A stretch of DNA of 64,000 bases from Rhizophlyctis rosea (GCA_027596075.1 JADGJC010000154.1:8725-72724), one strand, 5' to 3'; counted from the first letter of the stretch, positions 50,307 through 62,695 are shown. The notes: a model not told the origin generated them from the letters alone. Numbers and translations are program-made.

Positions 50307-50419
50307 TTTTGATGTGATCTATGGAGGTCTATGGAAGACTCTATGAGAAGCTTCTATAAGATGGCGGGGACAAGATGCGTCACAAGAGAAAGTGACGGAA
50401 AGGTGGGGATGTGTTGACG

Positions 50420-50426
50420 TTTTATA
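50420..50426 (-). promoter_or_regulatory. TATA box of the purple acid phosphatase gene
   Basis: TATAAAA on the minus strand, 114 bases before the start codon, a plausible distance for a fungal core promoter. Confidence 0.5.
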
Positions 50427-50684
50427 ACAATCAGATCCCACTGATCCTCAAGAGGTTTGTTTGATTGCATGCAGCCCACACTTTGCGGCTTTGCTCCGTC
50501 CGTCCAATGTTGTGAGCCTACTTCTCTACCGTCCGTATTGCTCGAGTGCAGTTGTTCTGCCATATTGTGGATCTGTCCACATGGAAATGGAGACGTCTAT
50601 ACTCCGTCCCTTTCGGTAACGAACGAGTTCGATGAATAATGGGCTTCACAAAGTTCCAAGCCTCCTCCTGAAGAGCGCTCAGAT

Positions 50685-51266
50685 TCAATCAAAGACATTG
50701 CCAACTCGCTCCGCAAAGTCTTGTTGGCGTGGCGCGGTGTATTGGAATTTGAACGCGCATATGGCACATCGGGGTTTGGGAGAGTGGGAAGCTTCTCGCA
50801 CGTGTCGAACAGTCAACATCTTCTGAAGCCATGGACCGAAACTGATCAGGGCTTCATACGCTGGCCGGAGCAACCGGAGATGGACTCTGATTGCGTCAGC
50901 CAATTCAATAGTCGGCTCCCAGCAGACGCGTGCTGTTCCTTATCCTTTTGTCGAGATCCCGTCCAACCATCGCAAGGTACGACAGAACGCGGTCGCGCTC
51001 GTAATGTCGGCTTCGAAGATCATTCCCAATTCCGCGATGGTTGGGGGAATGTTCCATGCGTCCCAAGAACTGCTCTCTATTGGCAGCGTTGGAACGCGCA
51101 GCAGTATTTGTAGAACCATAGTACTACCCCATGTCCTTCCTACGGTTTGATACCAAGATGGTGGGTGTAGAAGGTTGTCCTGAGCTGTCCAATCATTGAA
51201 CTCGGCCATTTCACGCGTCATGTTCTGTGCCACCACGGGTCCTTGTGGATACTCATGTGGCTTCAT
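50685..51266 (-). pseudogene. Possible broken gene of unknown family
   Basis: An ATG at 51266 opens a frame that runs 108 codons to a TAA (50940-50942) and then continues in the same frame for another 85 codons to 50685. The translation is protein-like on both sides of the stop: SSSWDAWNIPPTIAELGMIF before it, and IELADAIRVHLRLLRPAYEA after it. No intron with proper GT-AG ends removes the stop. I do not recognise the family. It may be a gene with one nonsense change, or chance. Confidence 0.25.
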
Positions 51267-51597
51267 GGTTCAGCCTGGACAAGCCTCACAAGCCAGAGAC
51301 CCTAAGGGTTCTTCTCCCAACCTACAAATTTGTCTTTCACCATTTGTTTCAGCAAACGGTCATTAGTTCACGATTTAGTCATCAGCGCTTCGAACAGCAT
51401 GCGCACTTCTCATGAAATACAGTGTTTTCCAATCCCAACACCTCACATTGACGCAAATTCCTGGAAGTGAATGGGCAAAAAACTGGGGAGATACTACTGG
51501 ATACTTGAGACTCGCAAAGCCAAAGCTGGAGAAAATTTATTTTATTTACGAACAACGTCTCCAAAGAGCTGCAGTAGCTGCCAATCAAAATCATAGA

Positions 51598-53163
51598 TTA
51601 ACGATCCAGTCTTCGATCGTTTCCCTTCCTCTTCCATTCCGTCGCCTTTTCTAAAAATTCTTTCCAAAATCTGAACTCCTGCCGCTCCTCCAACCACCCG
51701 AACATCGCATCCGTTGGTCCCAAACCACAGATGCCGAGCATGCAATCCTGCGTTGTTACCTCCAAGAACGGAGCGAGCTTAAAAAATGCAGGCACAAAGT
51801 CATGCATCTTCTGCCACACTTCTATCACTCCAGGAGGTAAAGACACCCAAGATCTTGATGTCAAAGCTTCTTGCACCGACCACCACTCCAACACCAATCG
51901 TCCCACCATCCTAACAGTATCTCCGTCCCTCCAATCCACCTGCTCCATCAAAAAGCCCCGCAGCTTGGGAAACCTCTCTGGATCCAATGCGTAAAAATGT
52001 CGGATCAAAGCTGAAAATTTCCCCTCGCTCATCCGAGTGCCCTCCATAGCGTCGAGGAACCTCGCACATTCCCTTCCCAGTGCAGCAGCCGAAGCATCAT
52101 CTGCGGTGTCCCCGCACCTCACAGTCCACAGCATGCTGTCCCAATCAGCGAGATCAAGATTCTCACGCAGTCCAGGCAGGAGGGTGGACGATAGGGCACG
52201 TTTATGGAAGAACGCGTTCGTGAGGGGGTAGCCATTTCGGCTTGTTAGGTGAGAACAAAAACCGATGACAGGGGCAGGTAGCTCGGAATGGCGGCAGTGA
52301 TCTTTGACTTCGCCTACGGTCCGCTGGCGGTTGTAAACCGTCGTGAGAAGGGAGTAGGCTTCGGAGTCTGGAAGGCGGGAGGCGATGGTGATGACGGAAC
52401 CCCAACCAATATTGTGATAGTAGCGGCCTCTCACGAGGTTCATGCTCTGTTTGAGGAGAGCGGTGTTGGGGTCTGGATTCAACTTGCGCGCTTGCTGTAG
52501 GGACTGTTGATGCTGATGAATACCGGGGCCGGACAGGAAAGCGTGCAATAACGGGTGGGTTGTTGAGTCGATGAGCTCCACATCCTGTGGCTCAAAGGTG
52601 GAAAGTAGAGTCACACAATGATCTCCCTCCGAGCTTTCATCACTATCATAATAATCCACAAACACCACTACCGCCCTCTTCATTATCCTCACAGCCACAT
52701 CATCCGGGAGCGTCAGCAAACAATCGATCAACAACTCCCCTACCCCTTCTTGGTGTAAGACCGGGATCGGTGAAGAGGAAGTGTAGTACATCATCTCCAT
52801 CCTAGCCCTAACAACGTTCCTCGTCACCATCTCCTCTATAAAGTCATTCATGAGCGGGTACCCCTCCCTATCAATGAACTCTAAATCCTCATCAACACCG
52901 ACCTCTCCATCCCAGTACAAGTCGTCTATGTCCCTGACAACCGCGTGAGCTACCGCGTCGGGAAGGGGCTGCAACAATCGGAATATTTCACCCCATGGTC
53001 TGTACCAGAGGTGGGGAAGGATACGGTAGGCGGTGTGGAGGACGTGGATGTGTGTAAGTTTGCTGTTGCGGTTTAGGAGGATATATTGGAATAGTGATTT
53101 TGTGGGCAAGTAGTCAGCAATGAGCACAGTTATTTCGGGAGGCAGAATCGTGTAGGGTGTCAT
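51598..53163 (-). CDS. F-box-like protein
   Basis: One uninterrupted frame of 521 codons, the only long intronless gene in the window. The N-terminus LPPEITVLIADYLPTKSLF, then QYILLNRN (residues ~7-35) fits an F-box, which docks to Skp1 in SCF ubiquitin ligases. The remainder is helical and acidic, with repeated phrases of the type 'LPD-a-VAH/VAVRIMKR' (LPDAVAHAVVRDID, LPDDVAVRIMKR, LPDSEAYSLLTTVY). This suggests weak internal repeats of about 120-130 residues that could form a substrate-binding solenoid. No catalytic motif is visible and the target is unknown. Ends: ATG at 53163, stop at 51598-51600. Confidence 0.75.
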   Translation of the reverse strand: MTPYTILPPEITVLIADYLPTKSLFQYILLNRNSKLTHIHVLHTAYRILPHLWYRPWGEIFRLLQPLPDAVAHAVVRDIDDLYWDGEVGVDEDLEFIDREGYPLMNDFIEEMVTRNVVRARMEMMYYTSSSPIPVLHQEGVGELLIDCLLTLPDDVAVRIMKRAVVVFVDYYDSDESSEGDHCVTLLSTFEPQDVELIDSTTHPLLHAFLSGPGIHQHQQSLQQARKLNPDPNTALLKQSMNLVRGRYYHNIGWGSVITIASRLPDSEAYSLLTTVYNRQRTVGEVKDHCRHSELPAPVIGFCSHLTSRNGYPLTNAFFHKRALSSTLLPGLRENLDLADWDSMLWTVRCGDTADDASAAALGRECARFLDAMEGTRMSEGKFSALIRHFYALDPERFPKLRGFLMEQVDWRDGDTVRMVGRLVLEWWSVQEALTSRSWVSLPPGVIEVWQKMHDFVPAFFKLAPFLEVTTQDCMLGICGLGPTDAMFGWLEERQEFRFWKEFLEKATEWKRKGNDRRLDR

Positions 53164-55672
53164 GGCGGTTCATGCATTGAATTGACATTTGAAAGCCCCT
53201 CGGTACGAGGTGTCGCTTTTATGCCCACAAGGCCCCACGACTGCGCATTCGATTCTCCCATTTCCGGTGGCGTACTTGCGCAAACGTTGCGCAGTCGATT
53301 ATGTAAACACCCTCTTGAGGTCCCAATGACACAAGATCGATTGTTCGGAGGCCATAGTCAAAATCCAAAAGCACTAGATATGATCGTTGAAATATGCGCA
53401 TATCGCCAATGGCAGTACTTCGGTGCGGTATGCAATTTGGCAGGGGTAATGCTTCACCCTCTAGGCATTTTTCAGAAACATGCGGTTCATATGGCGTTGC
53501 AAGGCTTGCATTGCGTGGTTGAACTCCACGTCTCCAAGGTGCGTGCGATATTGTAAGCATGCCCTGCGAAATTTGTTTTTGGCCGGTATCACACGGTTTA
53601 GTGAAAATATGAGATCCAAATTTACTCAAATCACCTTCCTGCATCATTCGACGGCTTATTTTGCATATCTCAGAACCGATCCTGTAGCCATTTGATCACT
53701 TGGATACGGTTGAATGACAGTCCGGTAAAATAGGATCTTCTTCATGCTCCATGTTTTGTTCCTTTTTAGTGCCCTCCAGTATGCGCTCTATACGGAGAAA
53801 AAAAGAACATCTGTTGGGTATAGAACTCTGACCTGGACCTAAGTGGGTTCCTCTGGCGATTTCAACTTGATCACATATGCATATTTAGCTATGTGCACTA
53901 TGCAATACTCATACACAAATGTATCACAATCACAGTCTGCACACGTCGTGTGCTTCGCACCGGAGACCAATTCAAAGACGTCACCTAGAAGTGGTGGCCA
54001 TCACGAAACAAAAGCTTCACCTTCTCTTCCTTGACAAGGCAAGGATGGCTACGTGAAAGAGCAGAGACATTCATGCAGCCCCATGTGCATGACATCGCAC
54101 ACGGTAGGGATTCTTTGGCTCATTTTTGTCCTTTCTTTTGTCTGTACCGTACGGTGCATGGTAGCTCATAATTCAAGCAGTTCAAATAGTCGGCAGGCGT
54201 TTACACTTTGGAACTCGGCGGAGGACTCTGAACCACAGGAAATATCCTCAGTCCCATTTCGTATTGAGCACAAGGAGACTATCATGTTGAACTAGCGTCT
54301 TGTGAGAAGGTCATTCCGCGCAGAGATTGATTCAGAATGGGCACGTATGTGGTCCGGTCCAAACCCTGATCCCAGTCATTTGGGACTTGGATGAATGTTG
54401 AGGTACGCATGTCGACATTACACATTACATAGACTATCGGTCCCGGTGATGCAAATCCGCTGAACGCAGTACAATCGGCATAGTAAGTCATCTCCTGCAT
54501 CATTATTGTTTCCGCCCTTCTGTTCGTCCCTCCGAAAGGAGGGTTGGAAAGGAAGAGTCTCAGAGAGAGGCATGCTTTAAAAACAAAACTTGCACGGTGG
54601 AGTGCAATTCAGAGATCACTATGGCGGAATCTGATGCCCAGTGTGACCGATGGGAGAAACACGACTCCAAATTTGAAGCGGGAAAGTTCATCATAGCGGT
54701 GGCAGGCAACCGCTTGACTCCACCCCATTACCATACCAAAAGAGTGATTTCGACAAAACGCACGCCAATGGTTTTCGAAATTGAATCCTATCCCTATCCC
54801 ATGGAAATTTGGGGCGATGGCTCCAGTGGTCATTGGCCAATAAGTTACAGTAATGAATTGCATCAGCAGAATTCTTTGTGGGTTCTTCGTCCCTCATGCC
54901 AGATGAGAAATATCAAGCTTTGAAGTGAGAAGGGCAGATTGTGGAAATACCTGAGGTGGATGTCCAATCCACACGCGTCAACCAAGCCACAGGCTGCTGC
55001 GCAATTTGCTGGCTCTGGTGGCTTCTGGCGCCCTGCCCAAAAATGAACATGGAAATTGCACCATACCGGCGCGAAATCATTCAACACATTTTTGAATTTG
55101 ACACATCTACCTGTTACTAACTAGCTAACAAACACTCACGAACCGCAAACGCCGTAATGCAAGGCTTCTCAATATAAAAATAAACTTTTAAACTTTGGTA
55201 TAGACACTGGTACGACATCGGAACCCTCGGAGATCCCAATGGCCGCCAGCACGCAGTCTAATGACGCGAGACTACCTGTCAAATCACCTCAATTACAGCC
55301 TTTTGGGTCTCTTGTCATGGGATTTTCGAAGTTTGGATTCTATAATGCGCGTCGGAGGCGGCGATGGTGGAACTTCATGATCGCGTCCATTGGTCCGTTC
55401 ATTTCCTTGTGTTCAACGTTCATCTTCTGATGTAACACAATGAATGCAATGCACCAGCCAAAGTGTATGTCGGGCAAGCAGGTGATTCTCTCTTCTCATC
55501 TCGTTATTTCTCTCTCCCAGTTGTGGCGAAAGCGATGACCAGTTGTTTGACATACTACTCCAAGATATAAAGAGGGTCAGTTGACGGAACCTTTGACAAG
55601 TTCGTGCCGGGACTCACCTCATACAGTATCACATTGACCCTCCCACCCGACATAGATCAACGTCAGAGCAAC
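53164..55672. other. Gene-poor interval
   Basis: About 2.5 kb. Frames at 53219-53647 (minus, 142 codons) and 54597-54923 (plus, 108 codons) are the longest, without recognisable domains. The right end is the haloperoxidase-family promoter. Confidence 0.45.
55566..55572 (+). promoter_or_regulatory. TATA box of the haloperoxidase-family gene
   Basis: TATAAAG 101 bases before the ATG, in the same relative place as the TATA of the phosphatase gene. Confidence 0.5.
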
Positions 55673-57062
55673 ATGCACATTCGGAACATCCTCATATCCA
55701 GCCTCATCGCTACGGCGGCGGCGATAGATAACCCAGTTATCTACTGGGACGCTCAAGCGGTCGCAACCACTGGTGGCATCACTCCTGCTCAGCAGTCCCC
55801 CATCCTTGGTCGTACCTACGCTATCTTCACCGGTGCCATCTGGGGCGCCGCGTACGAGACTCGCGCGAATGGTCAAGGCGTTACTGCCGAACGCACTGCC
55901 ATCTCCTATGCTGCTCATGACATCTTGACAGGATTGTTCCCGCAGTCGAGCAGGAATCTTGATAATGCTCTGAAGGCGTACCTTGCGGAGATCAAGAAGG
56001 AAGGGGGGAAGGATGGAGATGTTGCGAAGGGGAAGAAGGTTGGCGTGAGGATTGCGAACCGCTTGTTGAAGGTAGGCCCACATCAATCGTTTTAAGGGCA
56101 GTTCTTGAGCTAATCACATTTACTTTCATTATCAGAAACGTCTCGACGACGGTTACAATGCCTACGCTCGTTACAACGGCACGTGGACAGCTACCGGCCC
56201 TGCCCCTCCCGCCGGGGAATACATTCCCACTCCACCAGCCAACGCCTTCCCGCCCGCCGTTCCTCAGGCCGGCTACATCACACCCTTCGCCATCCCGCAC
56301 TCACCTTCCCACTACCGCATCCCTCCACCGGCAATCAACAGCCCAATCTACCAGCAATACCTTGACGAAGTCAGCAAATACGGCGCTCGCAACAACTCCG
56401 CCCGCACGACGGACCAAACTCAGATCGCCTACTACTGGCTCGAACCCACCCCATCCCGCTTCCACAACATCGCTACCACCATCTTGAAGGGCAAACCGCA
56501 GGGCAAAGACCACCATGAGACCGCGAAGATCCTTTACCTCCTCTCCCTTGCTCAAGCTGATGCCAGTATCACTACTTGGGATGTTAAGAACCACTACAAC
56601 ACCTGGCGTCCCATCTCTGCTCTTCGTTACGACGGGATCTACCTCCACAACAAGACTAAAGTCACAAACCCTACCTGGACTCCACTCCTCACGACACCCG
56701 ACCACCAAGACTACGTCTCCAACCACGCCACCATGGGTGCGGCCGGTATCGAAGTCCTCACCCAAACCTTCGGTGACAACACCCCTTTCACGCTCTCCTA
56801 CAACGTCACCGTCGATGCCTATGGCCCAATCACCCGCACGTACACTAGCTTGAAGAAGGCAAAGATCGAAAACGGGGACAGCCGTTTGTACGGTGGTATT
56901 CACTTCCGGTTCGCGAATGAAAATGGGTACAAGATTGGGGAGCATGTCGCGAAGGATGTTATTAAGGCGTTTGAAAAGAATGCGTTGGTTGGGTTGGAGG
57001 GTGTTGTCGAGGCTAAGAAGGGTGGGTACAAGAAGTGGAAGACGGGAACGAGGCGCGCGTAA
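55673..57062 (+). CDS. Secreted vanadium-dependent haloperoxidase-family protein
   Basis: Two exons join in phase: 55673-56071 and 56136-57062 (441 residues). A short signal peptide (MHIRNILISSLIATAAA) indicates secretion. The vanadate/phosphate pocket of the haloperoxidase/PAP2 fold is present: Lys284 and Arg291 in KNHYNTWRP, Ser328 and His330 in SNHATMG, Arg383 and His389 in RLYGGIHF. Spacing matches the fungal chloroperoxidase exactly, but the Gly of the usual SGH is Asn329. Members either oxidise halides with peroxide or act as acid phosphatases; the sequence alone does not decide. The start is the first ATG before the signal peptide, and no other upstream ATG fits. Confidence 0.87.
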
Positions 57063-57842
57063 TTCAAGGCAACACTCTCAGCTGAGATGGCCTAATTTAG
57101 ATAGTAGTTTATCGATTACACTAATGTCGCTCTTTCCAATTATGTGTAGATAATTAGTAGGGACGGTTGTAGCTTCAGCTTCCATATTTTTGGTGCTGCT
57201 AGAGATTGTTTACTATTCTGTAAGTTTTGACAGTAATCTCGGATAAGGCCATGACTTCCACTCAAATGGCCGTTGAACACTTTCCCCATGGTCGTCTTCA
57301 AATAACTGCGTATCGGCAGCATACGTGCATCGGGTGTGGGTGGAGGACGGATGTACATGTAATGACAGCATGAAAGCCCTGATCATGAATGGGCGGGAAC
57401 TGATGCCAAGACTACACCACACCCACACAGACACCGATGGATCAGCCTCTATAACTTCTATATATAGACCAGCCATCGGCATCTGACATATTCCACGCAC
57501 TCAACTCTATGGATGACGTCACTACATCATAGGTATATGTAACGATGCCAGCAAGTTACATTTCGTCGCGTCCAAAATGGCACATCATAGGGCCAGACGA
57601 TATGCATTACCTCCAGTCTTCCGCACTATGAGATCATACCAAAAAGCTCTCCACCCTTCCACCATCCGCCACCCTCGTCCATTCCATCAACGCTTCACAA
57701 ACCCACTCCCACAACCTCCAAACCCATTCTGACACCCCGTCCCACAATGATCTTTCGTATTCACACAGTAATTCACGTACGAGCAGCACAACCTCGTCGC
57801 ACACTTCCTATTACTGTATCTTGAGCCGCAGTGTTCGCCATT
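57063..57842. other. Intergenic, convergent 3' ends
   Basis: 780 bases between the haloperoxidase stop and the WSC/chitin-binding protein stop. It contains a TATATATA near 57463 with no gene to serve. The part near 57660-57800 reads as the wall gene's 3' flank. Nothing further is seen. Confidence 0.5.
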
Positions 57843-59189
57843 TTAGGCGAGGGGTGTTGGTGTTGGGGAAGGTGATTCGATTGTTGTTGTTGTGGTCTTT
57901 GTGGTGACGGTAGTTGCTACGTTGCAGTTTCCATTGCTGAGTTCGCTGCGACATCCTGTCCCACATGCACTACCCTTTCCGCAAATCCACGAGGAGGAGC
58001 AACAAGTGCCGGTAGGGCAGAAGTAACGAGTGCCGGCGATGGTTCCGCATTTGCCTCCCGCGGTAGCAGTGGCAATAGGAGCGGACCTAGTCAATGTCGT
58101 GGTGGTTCTGGTTGTCGTTGTAGTGACAGTGCTTGAAACATTGCAGTGGCCATTGCTGAGATCGTTGCGGCATCCGGTCCCACATGCGGTTCCCGTCCCG
58201 CAGACCCAGGATGAGGAGCAACAAGTTCCGGTGGGGCAGAAGTAACGAGTGCCTTTGATGGTTCCACATTTGCCTCCTGCAGCAGCCGTTGCTGAAGGGA
58301 TGGAGGTGACGGAAGTGATAGTAGCTGTGGTAGTTGTAGGAGTAGTGGTGGTGGTTGTTGTGGTTCCATTAATCTATGAGTGTTTAAGCGTGAGATAGAG
58401 AGGATTGTTGGGACGTTCAACTCCAGCCTACCTACCGAGTACAGAGAGAACAAGTCATAATCAAGCCTCCCACAAGCGCTTCCATCGTCACAAGTAGCAG
58501 TACATGCCGTTTGCGGCGTTACATACGCCATAAGCGCCGATGTATAGGGTGTGATACAGCGACATTGATGCTGCCCTTCTTTTGTTGTGTCCAGAGCGAA
58601 GGATGTGAAATGGTGAACGCTACCGTCTATTCTGTAGTATGTCTTTGCGGCACACCAGGTGCTGCACCTCGACGGTGTGGCGTGGCCGGGTTCGATGGCA
58701 ATTGAGTAGTTGTAAGGAGGGACGTAGCATCCGTCGTAGGTGTAGGGGAGGGGAGGTGGAGGAACAGGGATGAGAGCGTCATCGACCTTCAAGAAGTAAA
58801 ATACAATATGAGTATCATTACAGGGATAGCAAGTTCCATGTGCCTCATCTACTCACAGCATACAAACTCCAAAACTTGATACTCGAACCGCCACAACTAC
58901 TGCCATCCTTACAAGTTGCACTGCAATCCCTGCTGGATGCAAAATCCCAAAACTGCAGGAGCTCGTCTCGCACACAAGCACAAGAGTGATTGCCGGCATC
59001 TTCAAACATGGCGAAGTATCGGAACGGTTGACACTGTTGATTGCATTGGGCAGGTGTTTCCACAAGTGACCGTACAGGCCAATAACCAGGCGCAGGTTCA
59101 AAGCATCCGGCATAGGTGGATTTTGGGGTATTGGTTGTCATAGCCAATGCGGTCCCTAACGGGAGCGCGGCGAATATGAGGGCGCGCAT
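57843..59189 (-). CDS. Secreted wall protein: two WSC domains and two hevein-type chitin-binding modules
   Basis: Three exons join in phase: 59189-58857, 58786-58436 and 58373-57843 (404 residues). Signal peptide MRALIFAALPLGTALA. WSC domain 1 (~23-111: YAGCFEPAPGYWP, CNQQC, CSATCKDGSSCGG, FWSLYA) and WSC domain 2 (~128-228: YDGCYVPPYNYS, CRCITPY, CTATCDDGSACG, FSLYS) each occupy one exon. Exon 3 is a Thr-rich stalk with two near-identical modules (~261-309, ~334-382), each with eight Cys in chitin-binding type 1 order: CGTI, YFCPTGTCC, CG, ACGTGC, NGHC/NGNC. A Thr-rich tail ends the protein; I see no GPI signal. Expected role is chitin/glucan binding at the wall. One domain per exon suggests growth by exon shuffling. 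Confidence 0.88.
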
Positions 59190-60428
59190 ATTGCTTGGAA
59201 GCGTTTGGCATCAAGAGGGACGGGGGGTTCAGATGGGGAACTGACTTTATGAATGGTCGTTGGTGGCCTCGGCGAGTGTCTTTCATGTTTCGTCCTTCCT
59301 TCAAATTTCGTTTCATGACTGTGCCCGAAAGGCGCGGTGACTGTCAAGTCTAGCTTTCGGCTCAAGTGCCCTTGTGACACCCATGATGGTTGGCGAGTGG
59401 TCACACAGACATACCCTCAGGCAATTTTACCATTGTTGGTATGCATGGTCCGCAATTGCTTTGCGAAGGTATTCCAGATCCCTCTCGCCCAGTGCCCAGT
59501 CCCACCAAGCAACGGGATGTGGTGATGAAGATGGACTGATCATCGGAAGCAAAACTCCTTACCCGCTTGTTATCCAACATCCTCAGATACGATGGAATCA
59601 CACCAGACCCGGAGCCGTTGCAAGGTCCAGCGCTACCTGCAAGCTGTATACTACTTGATAGCAGTACCGTGCAACACATCATGCAAGACGGTACATAGTT
59701 GCGAGTAATCTGGTGCACAAAACAGTTCAACAGTTCGAGCATGAGGAAGCTTGGACAAGATTTTGATTAGTCAGCCATCAATCTGGCCCGGCATCAGTCA
59801 TTGCGCCACTTTTGATTCGGTGTCTGATGGTCTTGGGCGAGCCACAACCAAATGACTCAAATGGGCTGTGATTGGAATGTCATTGGCGTCTTTACCATAA
59901 ACGCGCTGCCACGAACTCCAACAAGGTTGCGCTGTATCACCTTCATCATGGGTTGCACTAAGACAGGAAAGTTATGCGACCAACAATGATGCAGTTGGGG
60001 TGCCACTACAAACTAGCGTAGGACAGAAATCTTGTCCATGGCAGTGTCACTGTGGCAGCAGATCACCAAAGTGCAACCACAAAGGTTCTTGAGAAACCAT
60101 CTAACCATTCGGAGAGTAATGCGGGGAGTCTCGTGGCACCATGAAGCCGAAAGCCGGCCTTCGCTTTGTCCTTCCGGTCGGGCTTGTCTGCCAAACACAC
60201 GCGCAGCACTCCCCCAATTTTCACAGATCTCAAAAACGAAGGTCAAGGTCGCGTGGACTGTCAACTTTCTCCACCATCCCACATGAACATTTCAAGCTAC
60301 AGCTGCTTTTGCGCTTCAATATCAACTCCGCTTATAATACGGCAATAGACAGAGTACCCTTTGCGACCGTTTTCGCAAAAAACTGAAGATCATATCGTTG
60401 TCTGGAAAGGGGTCGTTCCCTCCAGGTC
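59190..60428. other. Shared upstream region of two WSC-domain genes
   Basis: 1.24 kb between divergent WSC genes. A TATAATA at 60333-60339, 90 bases before the plus-strand ATG, is a candidate core promoter. A minus-strand frame at 60013-60282 has no recognisable domain. Confidence 0.5.
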
Positions 60429-62695
60429 ATGCTAGTCATGGCTCAGTCCAAATCATCAGGTCTGCTCAGACCGTTCCTCTCCCTTCTCCTCGTCCTGTTC
60501 TTCCAATATGCTCTTGCCCAACGAACAGCAACGTACACAGCCTGCACAGCAACTCTACCCACAGGCTGGAGATCACTACGCAACTCGCCGTCCGTAACCT
60601 CTGCCTCACAATGCTTGACTTTCTGCGGCACCGTTCCTAATGCCACTGCATTCGGAATACGCGCGACGGGGACAGGGACTACTCGGGCTTTCTCATGTGA
60701 TTGTTTCGATGAGGAGATCAGCAATCTTCAAACCTTGCAGGGAACTTGCAACTTGGAGTGCGCGGATGGGAATCCTTGTGGTGGGAGTTCGAGTACCACA
60801 TACGCATTATATCGACTAGGGGTAAGTTCTGCCATCACTGATATGTACACTGGGGGGGGGGTTGCATGGGAGTTCAATCTGTGCTGTTGTTCAGGCGAGC
60901 CGCTTGTTTGTTTACATCTTCGTTTCCGCTGTTGTGTACATCTGCGCCATGCGAGACTTTGTTATTTGAACGCTGACGATGACTTCTTTACCAGGGCACA
61001 GCTGCGACCTCTTCATCATCCAGAACGACCACCACCACCACAGCAGCAGCAAACGCAACATCAACAACAGCAAACACGCCTCTTACCACAACTTCCGGCG
61101 CAGTCGTCACAGCCACCGGACCATCCAGCACACCAACCGCAACATCCACACCAACATCCGACCCAACCCAATCTTCCTCCACCTCCAGCGGCGGCCTAAA
61201 CACAGGCGCCAAAGTCGCCATTGGGGTTGGCAGCTCATTAGCAGGCCTCATCCTTTTACTTCTTCTGTGCTTGTTGATCCGCGTCATCCATTCACGAAGA
61301 AAACGAAAAGAAGTCGAAAATATCATTGCCCAAGTACCTACACCGCCAATATCGCCGGAACCACAGAGTTACAGGGGGTCGACGTTGATGGTGGGAGCTA
61401 GGGGTAGTGGCATGAACCCTGACGGGACACCAATTCAGAAGCCCGCAAGCAGCGCTTTCGCATACGGGTATGATTCTGCTCCAGCGGGTCATACTGTTGT
61501 CAATCCATACTCCACAAGTCCACCTAGAGGACTGGACTATCTGGGAGCACCCGTACAAACCTTCTATCAACAACCCGGGGCGGGAAGTACGAAATCATGG
61601 GGAAATGACATATCCTCACAATGGCGACCAGCCGATTCGTCTTCCAACCTTGCAACATCACCTGCCGGATCAACAGCCCATCTCCTGGCCTCATCACCTC
61701 CACAATCAAAATCCGGGTCATCGTGGGGACAGGGTGGTTACCTTTCTCGCGCAGGGAGCAAGAGTTCATTGAAGGATGCGGTGTTGGCGGCGGGGAATCA
61801 TCCTTATGGCGTAGACTATCATGAAATGGCACAATTTGACGATAAGAGTAACAAGTCGTCGTACCATTCTGATTCTGGGTTGGGTGCATCCGCTGCGTCG
61901 TATCCTGTGCCGCCTCTACCGCATATTGGGGACCCCATGCCGTCAGGGCATATGCGGAACGGGAGCAACACGTCGGTGCATTTGGCGGGAAGTGCGGGGT
62001 CGTCGGGTGGGAAGGGGAAGAGCTATTTGCCGGCTATGACTCCACCACCACCCATAAGAGCATACGAGTATGAAGAAGGGGACTCAATAGAAGCGGCACC
62101 ACCTACACCACCAACTCCTCCAACGGCACAAAGCGGGAATAGCTCGACGATTCATATGGGACCGACGGGAGTTGACTTGGAGAGTTTGTATACAATGAGT
62201 GAGAGGGGATCTTCGTTCGAAACGGAGCGTGGTAGCAACGGGCAAGGACAAGGCTACATGAACCACAACAACGCACGCAACATCCAACTCCAAGACGTCG
62301 GAATCCGCAACAGCGCCATCGGCGGAGCAGGCGTAAGTCGTCGTGGCGATTTCCGATCCACTCGACAACCTCAACCAACTTACGTCGCACCCAAACCCTC
62401 CACCTACTCCCCCTACGAAGACCTCTACACACCCACCATTACAGTCGGACCTGGGACGGATTACCTGCATGCAAAGGATTCACCGCCGTCGCCGGGTGCT
62501 GCGGGTCAGTATGCTAGTGGCGGCGGGTATGGGCAGGGACGGATGATGGGGCAGACTAGGGAGCCGCATCCGCTTTCGAAGCAAGTGAGGGGGAATGCGG
62601 TTAGTGATGAGGAGTCGGAGGATGTGACGTTGGGGCGGATTTATGGGTGGAAGGACCATACGGGGTTGGGTGTTGGGGAGCAGGGGAGGAAATGA
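60429..62695 (+). CDS. WSC-type single-pass membrane protein (candidate wall-stress sensor)
   Basis: Two exons join in phase: 60429-60821 and 60995-62695 (697 residues; an ATG nine bases later is equally possible). A signal peptide ends near ALAQ (~30). A WSC domain occupies ~33-131 with its Cys pattern intact (YTACTATLPTGW, CLTFCG, CDCFDEEIS, CNLECADGNPCGGSS, YALYRLG). A Ser/Thr stalk (~132-200) precedes one transmembrane helix (~205-228: AIGVGSSLAGLILLLLLCLL) and a basic stop-transfer RRKRK. The cytosolic tail is ~470 residues, Pro/Ser/Gly-rich with Tyr motifs, far longer than in yeast Wsc1-3. The architecture is that of cell-wall-integrity sensors feeding Rho1; signalling here is inferred. 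No alternate chitin module is present. Confidence 0.85.

Larger units (their letters stand above)
50307..51597. other. Interval between phosphatase and F-box genes
   Basis: It holds the phosphatase promoter at its left end, the possible broken gene above, and the 3' flank of the F-box gene. Nothing else is supported. Confidence 0.45.

Noticed and set aside
49603..50346. 247-codon plus-strand Gly/Ser/Asp-rich frame
   Set aside because: Shadow of the Thr/Val-rich stalk of the purple acid phosphatase on the other strand.
60979..61401. Alternative His/Arg-rich plus-strand frame
   Set aside because: Out of phase with the WSC exon; the chosen frame gives a Ser/Thr stalk and a transmembrane helix.
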